From Pyrrhoderma lamaoense (Eukaryota; Basidiomycota; Agaricomycetes; Hymenochaetales; Hymenochaetaceae): a stretch of DNA of 64,000 nt. A model generated the notes under the pieces. That model had not been told where the DNA came from. It was given only the letters and a program-made list of their open reading frames with translations, and made no database searches. Positions 23,162 through 37,293 of the stretch are shown here, piece after piece (the stretch's first letter is position 1; each line of letters opens with the position of its first letter). Position numbers and translations under genes: made by a program. Where the stretch lies: NCBI GenBank assembly GCA_002794735.1, contig NBAZ01000003.1:744001-808000 (forward strand), written 5' to 3'.

Positions 23162-26100
23162 GGCACCCAGAAGGATTAGATAGCAGCAGTGGCAGCAACA
23201 ACAGCGGTCTCAAAACTCCTGTAGAAACAGTAAGCATCTTAGTAATTTTCAATAACTTACTTCTTTCCACACCTTCGTATGTGGGAAGGGGTATATTATT
23301 CGAAATTCGTGATGACTGACCAACAATATTATCGTCTGCCAGGGCCCGCTTGACCTGGACCTAGATTCCATAGGTCACATACATGTCTCACCGTATATGT
23401 ACGAGGTATGGATGATGATTTGCTTCTTTCTATCTTTTTCCCCTCCTATATCTTCAGTGTATCGCTAGCTGTGCCATCAACTGAGACAGGAATGCGTCTT
23501 CATCCCACACCAAACTAGCTCTCCTTCATTTTACTCCACTGCCTACCATCATACAGACTACTGACATCGTTCGCATAACATTCTATAGATCAGATATCAT
23601 GATCCAGAGAAGAGCTTAGTCGACGACGCACCAAAGCATCCTTGATAATGAGCTTAGAGGAACTAGGGAACACCCCTCACAAAGGAGGTGACGTTAATCA
23701 AAAGGACTATATCAAAACGAGCAATGATTCAGGACTAAGAACTGCTTGCATTGGCAAAGAAAAGAAAAATACACGTTTCCCGTTTTTACCAAGTATACGT
23801 TTTTCGGGACATTTTCGATCTATATTTCGTTGGCCAAGGGGATGTAGAAATATTAACAGACCAAGAGCTTTGCTGTATCGAGGAGTAGGGAGATGGGGCC
23901 AGAAACACGTCTCGTACTATCTCTCCATTGGGCAATAGCGTACTTCCGTATTTGTGGACCAGTTTTATCCCGAGCCATTTATCTCCCACCAGTTCTGTAA
24001 CCCATAATCCCTTCTCTTGATTCCACCTATGTTCCCAGTTCTAAACTACGGCTGAACAACTGGCAGTCTATCTGGCAACCCCATTAACATCCTGTAATAT
24101 TGATCTACGCATCAAGAGCATCGTTAGCACTTGTGCCTTTACACCTAACTTATGACTTCCCACTTGTATTTGTATCCGCTTATACAAGACGCTGACAGTC
24201 TTGACCACAATCGTATGGGATCGAGATCCGAGAACTATCCCTATTTAAAGAAAGATGGACACTTCGAGTTATACCGCTAGCAAGAATCGAAATCCCGGAA
24301 CGGTGCAGCCGATCACAGAACCTACACTTTACTTTCTTCGTGTATCATCATTGCCTACTATTAGATGCAGAGGGGATGGAGGAGATGTTGTGCCATGGGT
24401 TGTATATATGTAAAAGGGTATACATACCTGAAAACTCGTTCTTGTTGTACATTGAACACATTGCAGCCGATGTTGGGACTTGTACTTACAGAAAATACCG
24501 GATTCTCTAGATTGGTCCTTGGATGGTGACAAGTTGAAAATGAAGATGATATATATAGACAATTTAATATAAAAAGGTATTTGCAGACAAACAAGAGAAT
24601 GCCAATGGTTTTGAGTTGATATCAATCATATAAAACATAACAAAAAGGGTATGTGGGAAGCGATGGAGTTAGTTATCTTGTCTCTTCGTCGATGAAAATG
24701 AAGGTCCTGCATGGGACATTTCTGGGTCTTTGACATCAAACGAATGACTGCGACAATTCCATCTTAATAAAGACAAAAAAATTCTAGGGCACGATAACAG
24801 GACACAATAGCAAAGTCACATTTTTTGCGGCTCAGACCAGAGATGAAATTTTCGATACCATACATAATCAGGATTTTTGTAGGGCACAAAACACGTTTCC
24901 AAATGCCTGATTATTTGAGGACACGAATAGGGTTATGGATGGATAGCTTTTGCTTCAAGACCGATTACCATACGTCGTCCAACGCTTTGTGCTATCACTC
25001 CATGCCACTTCTGTCAAGCCTCTCCATCAACCCAAGCAGGGAGTTTTATCACGACAACATCCATGAAAGAGGCAATGCATGACGTTGAAAAGTAAATAAT
25101 GGATGCCTAATCTATACCTCGATCTTTCTGTTCTAGGACCAGCTACACCTGAATTACCCCCCAGCCCTCCCTCTCTCTTTGGTCAAGCTCTGTGTAGACG
25201 AGAAAATTCGGTACGCAACATTGGACATAAGAGCAGAGTTTTGAAAGCTTCGTCGGAGCGTTCACTGAGACCAACTGACAGAAACAGTCGTTATGTTAAT
25301 GTATGAGTCGAACTGTGCAGTACCAAGAGCGTGACTTTCACGCGGAACAACTATACAACTTCACTTACTAAACCCCCTTCAACCACGTCTGAAAGACGAT
25401 TTATTCACGATCAAGTCTCTAGTAAATTCAGAAGCAAAAATACTCTACATAGTGGCTTCTAAGTACAAAACTACGTTCGTACACAACAAAAGTAGTACGA
25501 GGCTACACCTCATTTTAATCAACTCAATCGGATGAATACCGCAGTCAGATCTGAACCAATTATCCATTTAAGATATAGAGAACTCCAAAAGCGTGGACGA
25601 TATGTGTGTGTGGTACAGAACTATAGGATACTGGTCGAATGAATGGTGGAGTAGGCAAGACGTACGTTCCGTAGAAGTAACATGCGAATTCAATATCAGG
25701 TAGAACCTAATTCTTCAAGTTATCGAGCTGATACTTGTATATTAAGGGTCACGAATTATTAATATGCCATTAGCGGTAGCTACACCTGATATGATGGACT
25801 CGAAGACTAGTAGTGACGTGACTTGCAGGAAAGAATACCAACCGACCGGTACGAGAAGACAACAAAGTCCTGGAGGTTATTCTCTTGAATGGACCAGTAC
25901 GGGACTTGCCAGTATACCTTCGTTCAGAACAGACAAGACAGGAGAGTCTGGGATGATGGTTATCCACGGTCGTGATCATTACTCTTAGGCTCGGAAGGAG
26001 GCTAGTCGAGAGACAAGAATGTATCAAAATTGACTTTTTCGAAACACTTATAACAATCTTTAGCGTTCATATCTGTTGTGAAAGTATGTCAAGAGATACA

Positions 26101-26495
26101 AGAGACGTAATATGGAAGACAGGCGAATTTTTATGAACGAGAGATCCGCTGATCTAGAACATGAAAAAACATCCCTGAGATCTGGTATCTTAGTGGGTTT
26201 GCAATTGGACGGATGTTCTCAGACATTGCCAGCCCTGTGTGGTCTTGTTTGTCTATATATATGTTAATTTTTCTGTGCACATGCACCTGCACGCAGCTTC
26301 AACCCACCACCATAACCTTACTTCCGTAGGGCCAGTCAAGGACATACTTGTATATCATGTACCGTAAGCAGCTTTCGACTAGTATTACAAACGGAGGTAC
26401 AACAACAACTCTAACGTTCAATACAGAAAAGAAATATAATACAAAAAACGTTGTGTTGAGGTTGCAAAAACTCGGATGCTACATTAGTAGGTGAT
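23162..26495. other. Gene-poor stretch with two small ORFs
   Basis: About 3.3 kb. Two plus-strand ORFs at 25103-25306 (starts MPNLYLDLSVLGPATPELPP) and 25764-25988 (starts MPLAVATPDMMDSK) have ATG starts and Ser/Pro/Arg-rich content. They could be single-exon small proteins or parts of one gene, but no domain is recognisable. Another 98-codon ORF at 23642-23938 is equally unsupported. Confidence 0.3.
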
Positions 26496-27158
26496 CTACG
26501 CAATCGTATCATCAGAATCGTCTACGAGAAACAAAAAGTAAGTTCAAAGTTATCGAACATGACATGGTATATACTCACCAGCGAAAAGTAAGCCAGAAAA
26601 GGCTGTGATCTCTACGCAGAGTGCGTCAAAGTCTAATTCCATATCAGAGTAAATATTCTCAAGAGCTATAGAATATGATGGAACTTTCGAAATCGAGTAC
26701 TCCAATCACGTGGTCCTTAGAGATTAAGCGCGATAGATCTTCGTTATCGATCACAGTATCTGGAGTTCGAGGTCCCGAGGAGTCGGAACTGCTGTCATCC
26801 CAGCTAGGAGAATTCGGGATTTCTATTTGATTGTAACAGTAGTTCTACATTTGCGTAATGCAAATTCAGAACAATATACAATGAAATAGAAATGACATAC
26901 TCACGCTTGGAAGAAATAACATAGATTCCCAGATGGGGCCTTCCTTGGTGCTTCCGCTCTGCCGGACCCAGCTTGCTTTTCAACAGGATTGGGGTTGACA
27001 TATCGCCGGTGCGGGTAACAATTTTTAATTGGTGAGTTGGTTGGATTGCTGGATGGCAAGGGCATGCGACCGCAATTTGTCAGGCCATGCATACAACTTC
27101 GAGAGGTAAAGTATCACATACCCTCAGGTGACTGCGCATAAACAATTGGGTTTTCCAT
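26496..27158 (-). CDS. Small hypothetical protein, five exons
   Basis: Five exons join without a frame break. Exon 1 (ATG at 27158, MENPIVYAQSPE) ends at a GTATGT donor. Exon 2 reads AIQPTHQLKIVTRTGDM to GRPHLGIYVISSK. Exon 3 reads QIPNSPSWDDSSSDSSGPRT to SRLISKDH. Exon 4 reads NIYSDMELDFDALCVEITAF then SGLLFA. Exon 5 ends DDSDDTIA with TAG at 26496. The product is about 150 residues. The middle is Ser/Asp-rich and the last hydrophobic segment is short. Consistent phases across four introns support a real gene. Family unknown. Confidence 0.5.
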
Positions 27159-30100
27159 TTCTGAAACAGAGAGTTTGTTTTAACTTTGTCTGTTAACACG
27201 AGGTTGAGGGGGGAGGGGATGGTGTGTTGTAGACAACAAAGAGAGGAACAAAGGGGAAAAAAGTCGAACTTCCAGCTTGAAATAGGCTATGACAAATCTA
27301 GAAGTAACTGTTCCCACGAAGAACCTTGTTTTCCAAACACCGGTTGTTAATCTGGATGCCATAAATTGTACCAAGCTGTTACTGGATTATCCTTATTTTT
27401 TTTGGTCTCATAAACCCCAAAGGATGGCAAAATACCAACTTTTTTGAACGACTGAGATCTATGGTCTATGAAATCTTCGGTTATCTGTATAATGTCTCTA
27501 GGTTCACTAGTTCCAACAAGCGATTTTCTCTCTACTCAGATTACTCATATCTTCGTAATCATCATAACAGTGTCACATCCATATATTAATCGCTCACAAA
27601 ACAGATCAACCTTAGAGGATTTCAGCGGATTTTTGAGTCCTGAATTTCAGAGTGATTATATAGACATGGTGCAGTATGGTCGAAGTCAAGACCTGGTTTG
27701 TACATAGAAAACCAATATCTACGGTTACATAACTTAGTGCACAAACCGCATTACTCATCATTCAAAGGAAGAGGTGAATCGAATGATAATACCCAACATG
27801 TTCATTTATGCTGTGTGTTGCTTATCTTTGTATCCTATTTTTCTGCGTAGTTGCTGTCACTGTTGTCCTGCATCTTTCGCATACTCACTTATGCGACTTA
27901 GTAAATCTACTCTTGGTACTCGTGAGGATCCGGACTTGAAAAATGTATAATCCGAGTAATTTGAGGTACTGTTGATGTTTAGATTGAGCTCAGAGAGCTG
28001 TGCATAAGATATATCAGATTATGTATGGATCGATTTACCATCAACTCCCTTTTGATGGTTTGTAAAATGGATGAGCATACAAACAATTAGGGCCTGTTCG
28101 ACACACGATCTCACACGATCGCGATTTCGCTCTATCTCAACTATCGGGCACATGAATCAAAGTACAAAAGTATTGTGTGTTATGCTGAACTACACAATAT
28201 ATCACGAAGCAAATTCACAACAGTTTCGAGACTTGTAATCTAAGTCATTCTTATAGCTACAATTGGGTGCCGTAGTGCGATAAAGGTAGTTAAAAAACGA
28301 CAAAATCGAGTTACCGAACGGTACCTCATACCTCGAACTAGGAATGCGGTTGCAATTTTGACCACTCAGAACTGCGATAACATAGAGTGTAGGAAGTTTA
28401 TGTTGATTTGCGCCAGTTGAAAACTATCTAATATGTTGAAAGATTGTTTGTATCGACATATACTAGACTGAAATAAAATACCGTAACCGTTTCCGAAAAC
28501 ATACCTGCCAAAGCTGATGTTATTGTTGTTTATAGCCGGAGTACGAGGAAGAGTAAGCGATGAAAAGTAGGATTTTAACATAAAGAGAGAGAAAAACCCT
28601 TTCAGTCTGACTCTACTACAATTCTGATTTGAAATTTTAATAGTTGATACTACTGTTTTGTGTTACGTCGAGATAGACATGCAAACTACTACTTTATTAT
28701 AGGACAACCTACGCTAAGTACTTTGCTTTCGCATTACCCCCATCTACCGACACTCTCGCCTTTTGCACCCTTATCATATCGACTAGCTATATGAACACTA
28801 ATATAGGGGCGTGAAAGTCACTTTGTGGACTTGAGTAATGTAGTTTTTTGAACTAGACTCCTGCCTCCATCTTCTAGGCTTACCTAGACCCCCTACCCAA
28901 GGAATATAAATGTATATGACCTGGGTCATACTTAAAGTCGTTGTGAACAAATGAATACGTTATTTCCGTTTCCTAAGATTTGCCTTAATCTTTCTCACTG
29001 ACTTTGACTCGGATTGCTAGGTTTACATTTAAGTAATGTTACTATATTTGATATTTGACATGATAGTAATGATCGTTACCCGAACCCAAGGTCACCCTTA
29101 CATGCATATTCAGTAATTACGTATGGAACAATGTGCGTACATGTTCGTGTATAATCAATCAAACATTAACAGGCGCACTTTGTTGATAAATTAAATGAGA
29201 ATTATACAAGTCTAATGCAGGTGTAATTCTGGACTAATACGAATGATTATAGCGACAGTAGTAACTACAATGAACCAGAAATTGAGTCGAATGAACCCCT
29301 AAAAGAAATAGAATTGGTAGCTCGGTACTCCCCAGAGACAAAAACAATGTTGACGTTAAAGCGTTTTTACTGCTTTATCCGGGGAGAGGGATATATAAGT
29401 AGAGAGATGCGCATGTGAGGTTCGGAGGGGGGAGGGCCGGAAGTGGTTTTAGATGTATATATGGTGTAATTATAGGATGGGCTGTAATTGGTATAGATGT
29501 AGACATGGTGCATATGGCTCAGGTATGGATACAGGTGTAAGTGAGGATGTACTGTACTAGTTGTATATTATGTGCACAGGTGCTGGATTCGTGCATAGTT
29601 TTGGTCTGACCTGGGACCCCCTCCCCCCAACTGTATAGAGCAGTAGAAGTAGAGAGCAAGACATGCAAGATTGAGATATATAACGGAAGAGCAAGGAGAG
29701 AATAGATGTGATATCAAACAGAAAGGAGGGACGGAGCGATCGACTCCTATCTCACATTTATCCTTCACTAAGCTGACACATTGTGGAATCGAGTAATCGT
29801 CAAAGTTTCTCTAGCATGGGGAAGCACATCCGCCTTCCTTATATGTTACTTGCTGATAGTATCGAGGTTTGGTCATAGTATACGGGGCTAGAGAGCGAGT
29901 ATGAGTTCTCAATCTCATAGTCTCGTAGTCTCAACAACCTTCTATACCACTGCTACCAGTCAATAAATTCTCAAAGATGTCATAGTAGCTGATGAAAAAA
30001 AAAACGAGCGGGGGTCGTTAGGGGAGTTGTGCATGGTTAAAGTGTCACTATTCACTATTTATACAATACTTACACACACATATGTGCATTCACTTGTATA

Positions 30101-31776
30101 TGTATAAATGTACATAGCTACATATTTGTATGCTTATAAAAAGTGAAAGACCACAAGAAACAGAAGACGAGATTTTCGTATGTTGAAGGGATGGAGGAAG
30201 GGGAAACACGACAATCATTGTAAAGCTAGGAACGGAATTGAACGCTCTAGATATTTAATCAATATCAACCGTATAGCAATTTTTAGGACCTAGAACCCAT
30301 ATAGATAATCCAAGATTAGATCGTACCAGTAATAGGACTAGGAATATTGGGGCATAAAGATAGGAAAGCTACAATGTATGTGTTGTGGCTTATAACTTAT
30401 AAGCGCAACAACATACGTGTCATGCCTATTACTTGAAACTTCTAACGATTATAATTATCTATCTCATTACTCTGGACACCCTTCGGCAACCTTCCGTTTG
30501 TCTAGTTGTAGAGTTAACAATCTAATATAAAATCACTAATACAAAAACATTCAAATTGTACTGCTATTTCACTACAATCAAAACACCGAAGTCATTAAAA
30601 GACAAATATGTAGTGTTACTTCAAGTTTTCGATATCAACTATCAATAGATAGTTACTCATTGTCTGTATAACCTGACCCTTTTAACTTGGCGGACACTTA
30701 TTCATTATAATTGTTCTCCTCTTTTTCGTTTACTTATGGATTTTCACATTTATATAATGTGTTAGAGATAACTGGAATGATATATTTGTCTTCTATTCCG
30801 TGTGCATATCCCGAAATCAATTTGAGACCTAATAATAGATATTAGATGCTGTGGAACAGCGAGTCGGCGGACGCATCCATACCAACCTCCTCGTTGTTCC
30901 TAATTTTCCTAAATTATATGTAACGAATTGATTATCGCTTGTTAATCAGTGTGCGGCTCATTCTCAGCTCCCAGCTGCGCCTTGAATTTTACTTCGTTAC
31001 TGGAATTATTTGGCCGCTGTATATTAGATAGAATGTCTAAGCTGTCTCAGGCATGAGGCTGAAATATTGCTATGGCTATGTATCGGAAGACAGACTGAGA
31101 CTGCGTCGGCCCGCTCCGCGTCCCAATGACTTTCACGTGGATCTCGGATCCCCTCAGTCACTTCCAGTCTCTGGATGGATCCATAGCACACCTCCTATCG
31201 CCCCCGAGACTCTTTGACCTCAAACTTCGAGGCAGAAAGTTGAAGAACTGAAGAACTAAACTCAAAATGCTTGAGACTGCTCTAAAGGTTAACTCAAAAC
31301 TGAAACAGAGGCAATCAACGTTTCCGTGTTTCATCTCTTAATGTCTAGTTCATCTTAACCAGCTAATTACCTTAATTTACTTGAGGTCCATGCTATGCAT
31401 GTTCCATCTCCAATCCCTGTTCCGTATCCATATCTAATCATCCGAACTCCATGAACGTATAAATATTACGGCGAACCCGTTCCTCGAATTTTTGAACTTT
31501 CATTTCACTTCAACTCAACCTACCTGCTATAGCCGCCAGATAACCAGTCTTCCCCAATCCCTTGCGGCTGACAACTGTTTTTTTGCACGTTGTTATCTGT
31601 CTCTTGGAGCGATATACGCTTGCTGTAACCTCTTTTCTTTAACGTTCGATTTGGCCTTTCAACGTCGGAGTCTTCTGATAAAGTTTACAAATTAGCGTTA
31701 CTCACGAATTGTTAATACTCCTTCAATCAGAGTTGAGAGAGCCTTTTTTTCGTAGCTCATTTCTCCTCTTTCAATA
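27159..31776. other. 4.6-kb gene-free stretch
   Basis: Neither strand shows a conserved protein signature or a multi-exon chain of coding character. Only isolated ORFs under 80 codons occur. At 29388 a TATATAAG-like element is followed by a GT-rich, low-complexity stretch (29440-29560), but no transcript can be argued. Confidence 0.45.
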
Positions 31777-32853
31777 ATGACAGTCGCTATCAAAACTCAG
31801 CCCATTGGGGTAAATGTCGGAATTGAATTAGGTCACGGTCATCAACACCAACTTCAGAAGCACCATCACCAGCCTCATTTTCATTGTGCTCAACCTCAAA
31901 TTAATGAGTCTCCCAAAGCTTCAATCAATGAATCCAATCAGCTCAAGTCCAACGTTGATGGATTGGACTTCGGACAGGAAGAAGCCGTGCCGAATATTAT
32001 GAGCGTCGAATTCATGTTTGAAAAAATCATGGATACTGTCGTCAAATCTGTGAGTGTCTCGGTTCTCTGTTCATACTTAATTAGACTTCTTTTTTATCCC
32101 CCTCTACATGATTTTAAAAAAAAAATTTTGAAGCTTTTTTCTCGGTTTTGTATCTAGGGAACATCTAACTTTTAGTATTTCTGCATAAATTTGATTTTTA
32201 GCTTCTTGTTTACCAGTTTCATATCGTCGGACTTTTCCAACATTCTGTTTTCCGTCTCGCTTTACGTTTTTCATCTATCTCTTCTTTCGATACACTTTTC
32301 TCGTTTACTTTCTCCTCTCAAGTTTACTAATAACCATGTTTATTAATGATAGAATACGGAAATTGAGGAACTTCGACAAGAATGTTCAGATTTATGGGAT
32401 GCAAACGCGAATCTGGAGAAGATGGTCAAGGAATATGAATCTTCTCGAGTTGACACTAAATCCGGTGTTGAATCGAGGTGGGTTTCTGAAACTCCTTAAA
32501 TCTTCAATTTCGAATTGACAAAGTTTTTTCTTCTAGCTCTGGCTCAAAAGCAAGTCCAGTTTCGGGCTCTGGTGGCAACTCTACCTTGAGTACGGTTCCA
32601 AGGATGGCTTTGAGGCCAAAAGCGATGCCGACGGCGAGGATGGGTGTCGGAATGGGCGCAGGAAGAGATATAGAATTGAATGCGGTTAGTTTTTGTACTG
32701 CAATTATTGGCCTGCTTTTCAACTATTCATCTTTCTTTTCCCGTTCCGCAATTTCAGGGCATGCAAAGCTTATCATTATCGAATGGTTCTGGAATTGCTG
32801 TTGATAGAGTTGGGAATGGACGAAGAAAGTCACCGCTCAGTCAAGTTATCTAA
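31777..32853 (+). CDS. His/Gln-rich coiled-coil protein
   Basis: Four exons. Exon 1 (ATG at 31777) encodes a His-rich stretch (GHGHQHQLQKHHHQPHFH) and ends FEKIMDTVVKS at a GTGAGT donor (32050). The intron is about 300 nt. Exon 2 from 32353 reads NTEIEELRQECSDLWDANAN then LEKMVKEYESSR, a heptad pattern typical of a short coiled coil. Exon 3 is Ser/Gly-rich and then Arg/Met-rich (MALRPKAMPTARMGVGMGAG). After an intron with a GTTAGT donor, exon 4 reads GMQSLSLSNGSGIAVDRVGN and ends SPLSQVI at TAA 32851-32853. All phases agree. A GTATAAATATT element about 320 bp upstream (near 31458) could be its TATA box. Function unknown. Confidence 0.6.
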
Positions 32854-34170
32854 ATCTAAGGGATGCAAAGAGAGATTAGGTAACAATCTCTAACGAATGA
32901 ATCTCGTCACCACTTCGTGGTTTCCTCCTATTTTCAAGAATTCCTAATATAACAAAGAGTCATTCTTCTATTATTCGACTTTTTCTTTTCCCAACTTCCA
33001 CGAACCTCTTTTTGCTTTATAAACCTCTACATATGCAATATCATGCTTTATCTCATCTCAGTTCCCTTTCTCCTCCATGTCACGAACTTTCTCTTTCCAT
33101 TTTCACCGTATCACTCCTCATTTCACATTTGCAAACCTCCAACTTACATCCTGTCCTCTTTTACTCAAAGACAATTTCTCAACGCATTACAATCCTCTCC
33201 TTTCGTCTTTCATTGGACTTTTCTTTCTTTTTCACAACGTTCGGACTCTCTTCTCTTTCATTCATCTCCTTTCCGTAGCAGTATTTAAGCTTGAATTGAA
33301 CATTTTTTCTACTTCACTTGCTTGAAATAAATAGGTTCATGAGATTTTCTCCCGAATATTTTTCCTTTCTGGAAGGAAACATTGTAACTTTTTTGATACA
33401 ATTACCCTTCGGCTTTTCGCACAGTTGGTTTAAGACTTTTTTTCATCTATTCAAACTTCTAAATCATTTTTATCCTAAGGTAATAGGAATATGATTTTTC
33501 TTGAATAAAAAGAATTAATCGTTTCTCGCCTCTTTCTTTCTTTTATCTTTGTCTATTTTAAGGTTTCGTTAACGTTTGGGATATGGACCATCTAACGCAT
33601 ATTTGCTAATCTAAATTTGTTTCAATGTTTCCTATATGTACCCAGAGCAATTGATTAGTTCTAAAATGACTAGATCAACTATGTAGTCAAATATAAATGC
33701 GAAAGAGACTACAAGAAAATGATGATAAATCAAACAGAGTACATCGCATACAGTGCTTAAGTATCTCAAACAGCCCATCTTCCGTCTCCCTCTCTCCCTA
33801 TCTTCTGGAGAGAGCGAAGAAAATTAGTATGGATTTAAAGTACGTTATCTAAATGATCAAAATTAAGAGAATCTGTAAGCTATATGTCAGATAAGAACGC
33901 TTCCAGCCAGCCCACAGTCCTTGTACCACCACTCTTGGCATCTAGCTCCAATTACCGGACCCCAGAATCTTCAGCCCTTCTCTTCCATTTCTCATTCGAT
34001 GTGAGCACCAGCCGAGAGCTCTTGTATAAGTTTCTCTAGACCTACTTCGTTCGCAATCTACGTGCATGATAAATGCGTTTGTTCAGTGTTCAGAATAAGG
34101 AGGTAAAAGATTGATAGTTGGGAGCAGAAGAAAGCGAGCAATTAATAATCATAAAATCACCAATGGATTA
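32854..34170. other. Intergenic, pyrimidine-rich 3' region
   Basis: The interval 32940-33300 is CT-rich and gives overlapping low-complexity ORFs in three frames. They have no coding character. The stretch then runs to the 3' end of the transporter gene. Confidence 0.4.
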
Positions 34171-36982
34171 TCAATGTACACGTACCTCACGTCTAAGCTC
34201 TTCCTCCTCTCCCCCAGCACCAGTAGCCGCGTTGGCAGAGTCATTGCTCGAGCGCGAGCGTGAATGCGAGTTGGTCAAAGCCGAGAACATTTTATCGATC
34301 TCCTCGAGTGATACACCCGCCGTCTCAGGCACACACTTGCGGGACCATATTACAGCAGATACGCAAGCAACGGAAAAAATAAAGAATGTCGTTCTATAGT
34401 AATATGTGAGCAGGTGGATCGTTGGATGATTCGGAAAGGAAGAGATCGTACGCTGGAGATGTAGACAATAGGACAGGCGTCACAAGTCCGATTACAACTA
34501 TATTAAAGTATGAACGCAATCAGTAAATGCATACACCGGCGCATCTCACGCGAATATAAGATGACATGATAAAATCACAGACAAATAGAGAATACATACA
34601 ATTATTCGTCCAAACAGACATGGTAGCTAACGCAGCTCCACGACTCCGTATCGAAAGCGGTAAGACCTCGCTCGGTAAGATCCACGCAATGGGCCCATAA
34701 CTAAACCCGTATGCTGCTGTGAACACATACACGCACCCGACGGCAACCCACGCTGCGAAGTGGTGAGACGCCCAGTCCGTTTGGAAGCACAGTACCTTTG
34801 AGAGGGATTAGTGTATGACAGGAAGCGGGCGTAATTGTGAAGAAAAGGGGGATAAATTGATTGGTAACACTTACGAGGAGGCCTACAAGGAGATGTGCAC
34901 CGCCCATGACGAGTCCGCCCCACTGGAGTAGAGGTTTCCTGCCTGTGAGTATGTTTTTCGGTGATTGTAGGAGTACAGGGAGAATTTAGTGATATAGAGT
35001 TTGAGAGGTTTATATTTCAAAATCATGCATAGACACGTATCAAGAAGAGAGTTGATGAGATCATTATTGAATGGTTTAGGAGAAAATCAGCACGAGCCAG
35101 TTATGCACGAACCTAATCTATCGATGTATAGAATAGCAGGGACAACAGCAAGTAGTTGCGCGATCCCGATCCCACCACTTCCAATAAGTTTTGGTATATC
35201 CCCTTCAAGACCGATCCGTTCCATCAAATGCGGCCCATAGTAGATCAATGCGTTTATTCCACTCCATTCTATACTTACATTAAGTGCCATTGAAGGAGAG
35301 CAATTTGGGTCCGGGATATTATAAAGTTTATCATACAATCAAGGGGAGTTGAGCACAGAGTTAAAAACGACTCACGTTGGAAGAACATCATTACTACGCC
35401 AATCATGACTCGTTCTCTGTATTTTGGTTGAAGTAGCCTCATCCAACAACGTAATTCTGCCTCTAACCCATTTTTGGTTGCATTGTCGCTGTCAGAACGA
35501 AGTGAATATGCCTCTGACCTACTTATGAGCTCCGCTTCGACTTGCATCTCCAGATACTCGATCTATTATATGAAGAATTCATGAAAATAGTAATTAGAGT
35601 AGGACTTATTTCTCGAATAGCAATACAGAACATCAGACTCACCCTCAATAATGGATCTGTCTGTTTCTCTTCCGGCTTCCGCAGCCTTAATCGTGCTAAC
35701 GCACTCAGCGCTTCTTCGTTCTTTCCTTGTATGATTAGGAGCCTCGGAGATGGTGGTAATACGAGGCAGCCCACAGCAAGGATGATGGCTGGTATAATTT
35801 GAATAGCTAGTGGAAGTCTCCAGGATGTTGACCCTTCATCTAGTAATCAGAATTCAAAGGAGTTGAGTATTCATATATGCATATTAGTTGTTGAAACGGA
35901 CACATTTGTCCAAGAAGAGTGGTCAATTTCATTAGTTGAGGGAGAAAGACATACATTCACGAGTGGTATAGCCTGTCCAGAAGCCCAGCACGACCCCCAG
36001 GACGATAGCTAGTTGCTCTAATGCCATAAGTGAACCACGAACTTCAGGGGGACTAATCTCCGCTAAGTAAAGAGGGGAGAGCATGCTATCAGAACATAGC
36101 ATAGATAGTCAGCATGACTTTTTTTTCTTCAAATAATAACATTGATATCAGCAGAAGGGGGCTTACCTCAAAGACCCAATACCTAACCCTCCTATAGTCC
36201 TCCCGATGATTAGGTCACGGATAGCTTGAGCCCCACATTGGAAAAGTGATCCGATGATGAAGATAACTGATATGTCAGAATGTTATGAAGGAAAAGTCAG
36301 GATACATATCAACGACTCATCTAGCACATAGAGCAAAGGAGATAAAGTATTAAGAGTCAGATAAATGTGAGAGGGCTGATGTCGATCAGCCACCTTTAAG
36401 GTAGCTGAGATAGTCTTCTACAGAACAAATCCACATAGAGCCAAATGCCTCAAATGTAATATAAAGCAAATGTGCGTACAAAGAGAAAACAAGTTGTGTT
36501 ACGTACCACATGCGGTGAAGATTGATACTCTACGTGAATGTCGGTCGGCGAGTGCACCAGCCAAAAGTGCGCCAACTAACGCCCCAAGTTCAAGCATAGC
36601 GGCTTTGATGAAATTTAATTAAATTAGAACGAAAACTTTATTCAGAAGCTTATTTCCATATGATCATATCCTTACTCATAACACCTTCTTGCCAATCAGT
36701 CATAGCCCATCTCGCTCTGAAATCGTTCATGACGAGAACGTTTGCAATGACACCTTGGTCATATCCAAATAACAGACCACCGATAGAGGCAAGTACAGCA
36801 CTAAGTAGTGTATAGTAATTGTGTAAGAGTCCTTGGAAACCAGATGGTCCGTATGCATATGAATATCTGCCACTTCCAGGATGAACTGTGAAAGTCCCGT
36901 TCGTTACCAAAACTGACACATGGTTTCCTACTTCTTGCCCTAACGCGAGTTCTGACTCGTGATTATCTGTCGGTAACGCCAC
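34171..36982 (-). CDS. MFS sugar transporter (sugar porter family)
   Basis: Many small exons encode a 12-helix major-facilitator protein. The start at 36982 (MALPTDNHESEL) leads to helix 1 with the sugar-porter signature IGGLLFGYDQGVIANVLVM. The loop 2-3 motif appears as ALADRHSRRVS, and helix 4-5 as LIIGRTIGGLGIGSL and PLYLAEISPPEVRGSL. The central loop has PPSPRLL, helix 7 has EWSGINALIYYGPHLMERIG and helix 10 has YGFSYGPIAWILPSEVLPLS. The fungal end motif VPETAGVSLEEID precedes a Ser/Arg-rich tail ending at TGA 34171. It should sit in the plasma membrane and move a hexose or related sugar with protons. The substrate cannot be told from sequence. Confidence 0.88.
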
Positions 36983-37293
36983 ATATCCATTGGCAGGATA
37001 GGTCTTATATGCAGCAAATGATTAGATTCATTACTGAGACAAATAGTTGTGCTTCAAACTTACATACCATTGGGAAATAGAATTAGTTTTGCCTTGTAAG
37101 AAGCTCAGCGTGCCCACTTTAGGGCCAGCATCGAATGCTTAGCACGTGACTTTCGCGCTCACGTTTGCGCGGGGATGCGCGTCATGGGACATTTGCTCCG
37201 ATGCTCCAATATAGAGCTTTACTACTTCGAACTTTCAACTTTCATACGTCGATTAGAAGCCACAATATATACTATTCTTCCTTAAAACAAGTA

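Noticed and set aside
22596..23270. ORFs on other frames and the opposite strand of the acidic-repeat gene
   Set aside because: Shadows of the GAN/GAR-rich codons; Ser-, Arg- or Met-rich and without structure.
32940..33330. Three overlapping Ser/Phe/Leu-rich ORFs
   Set aside because: Same cause: a pyrimidine-rich 3' region after the coiled-coil gene.
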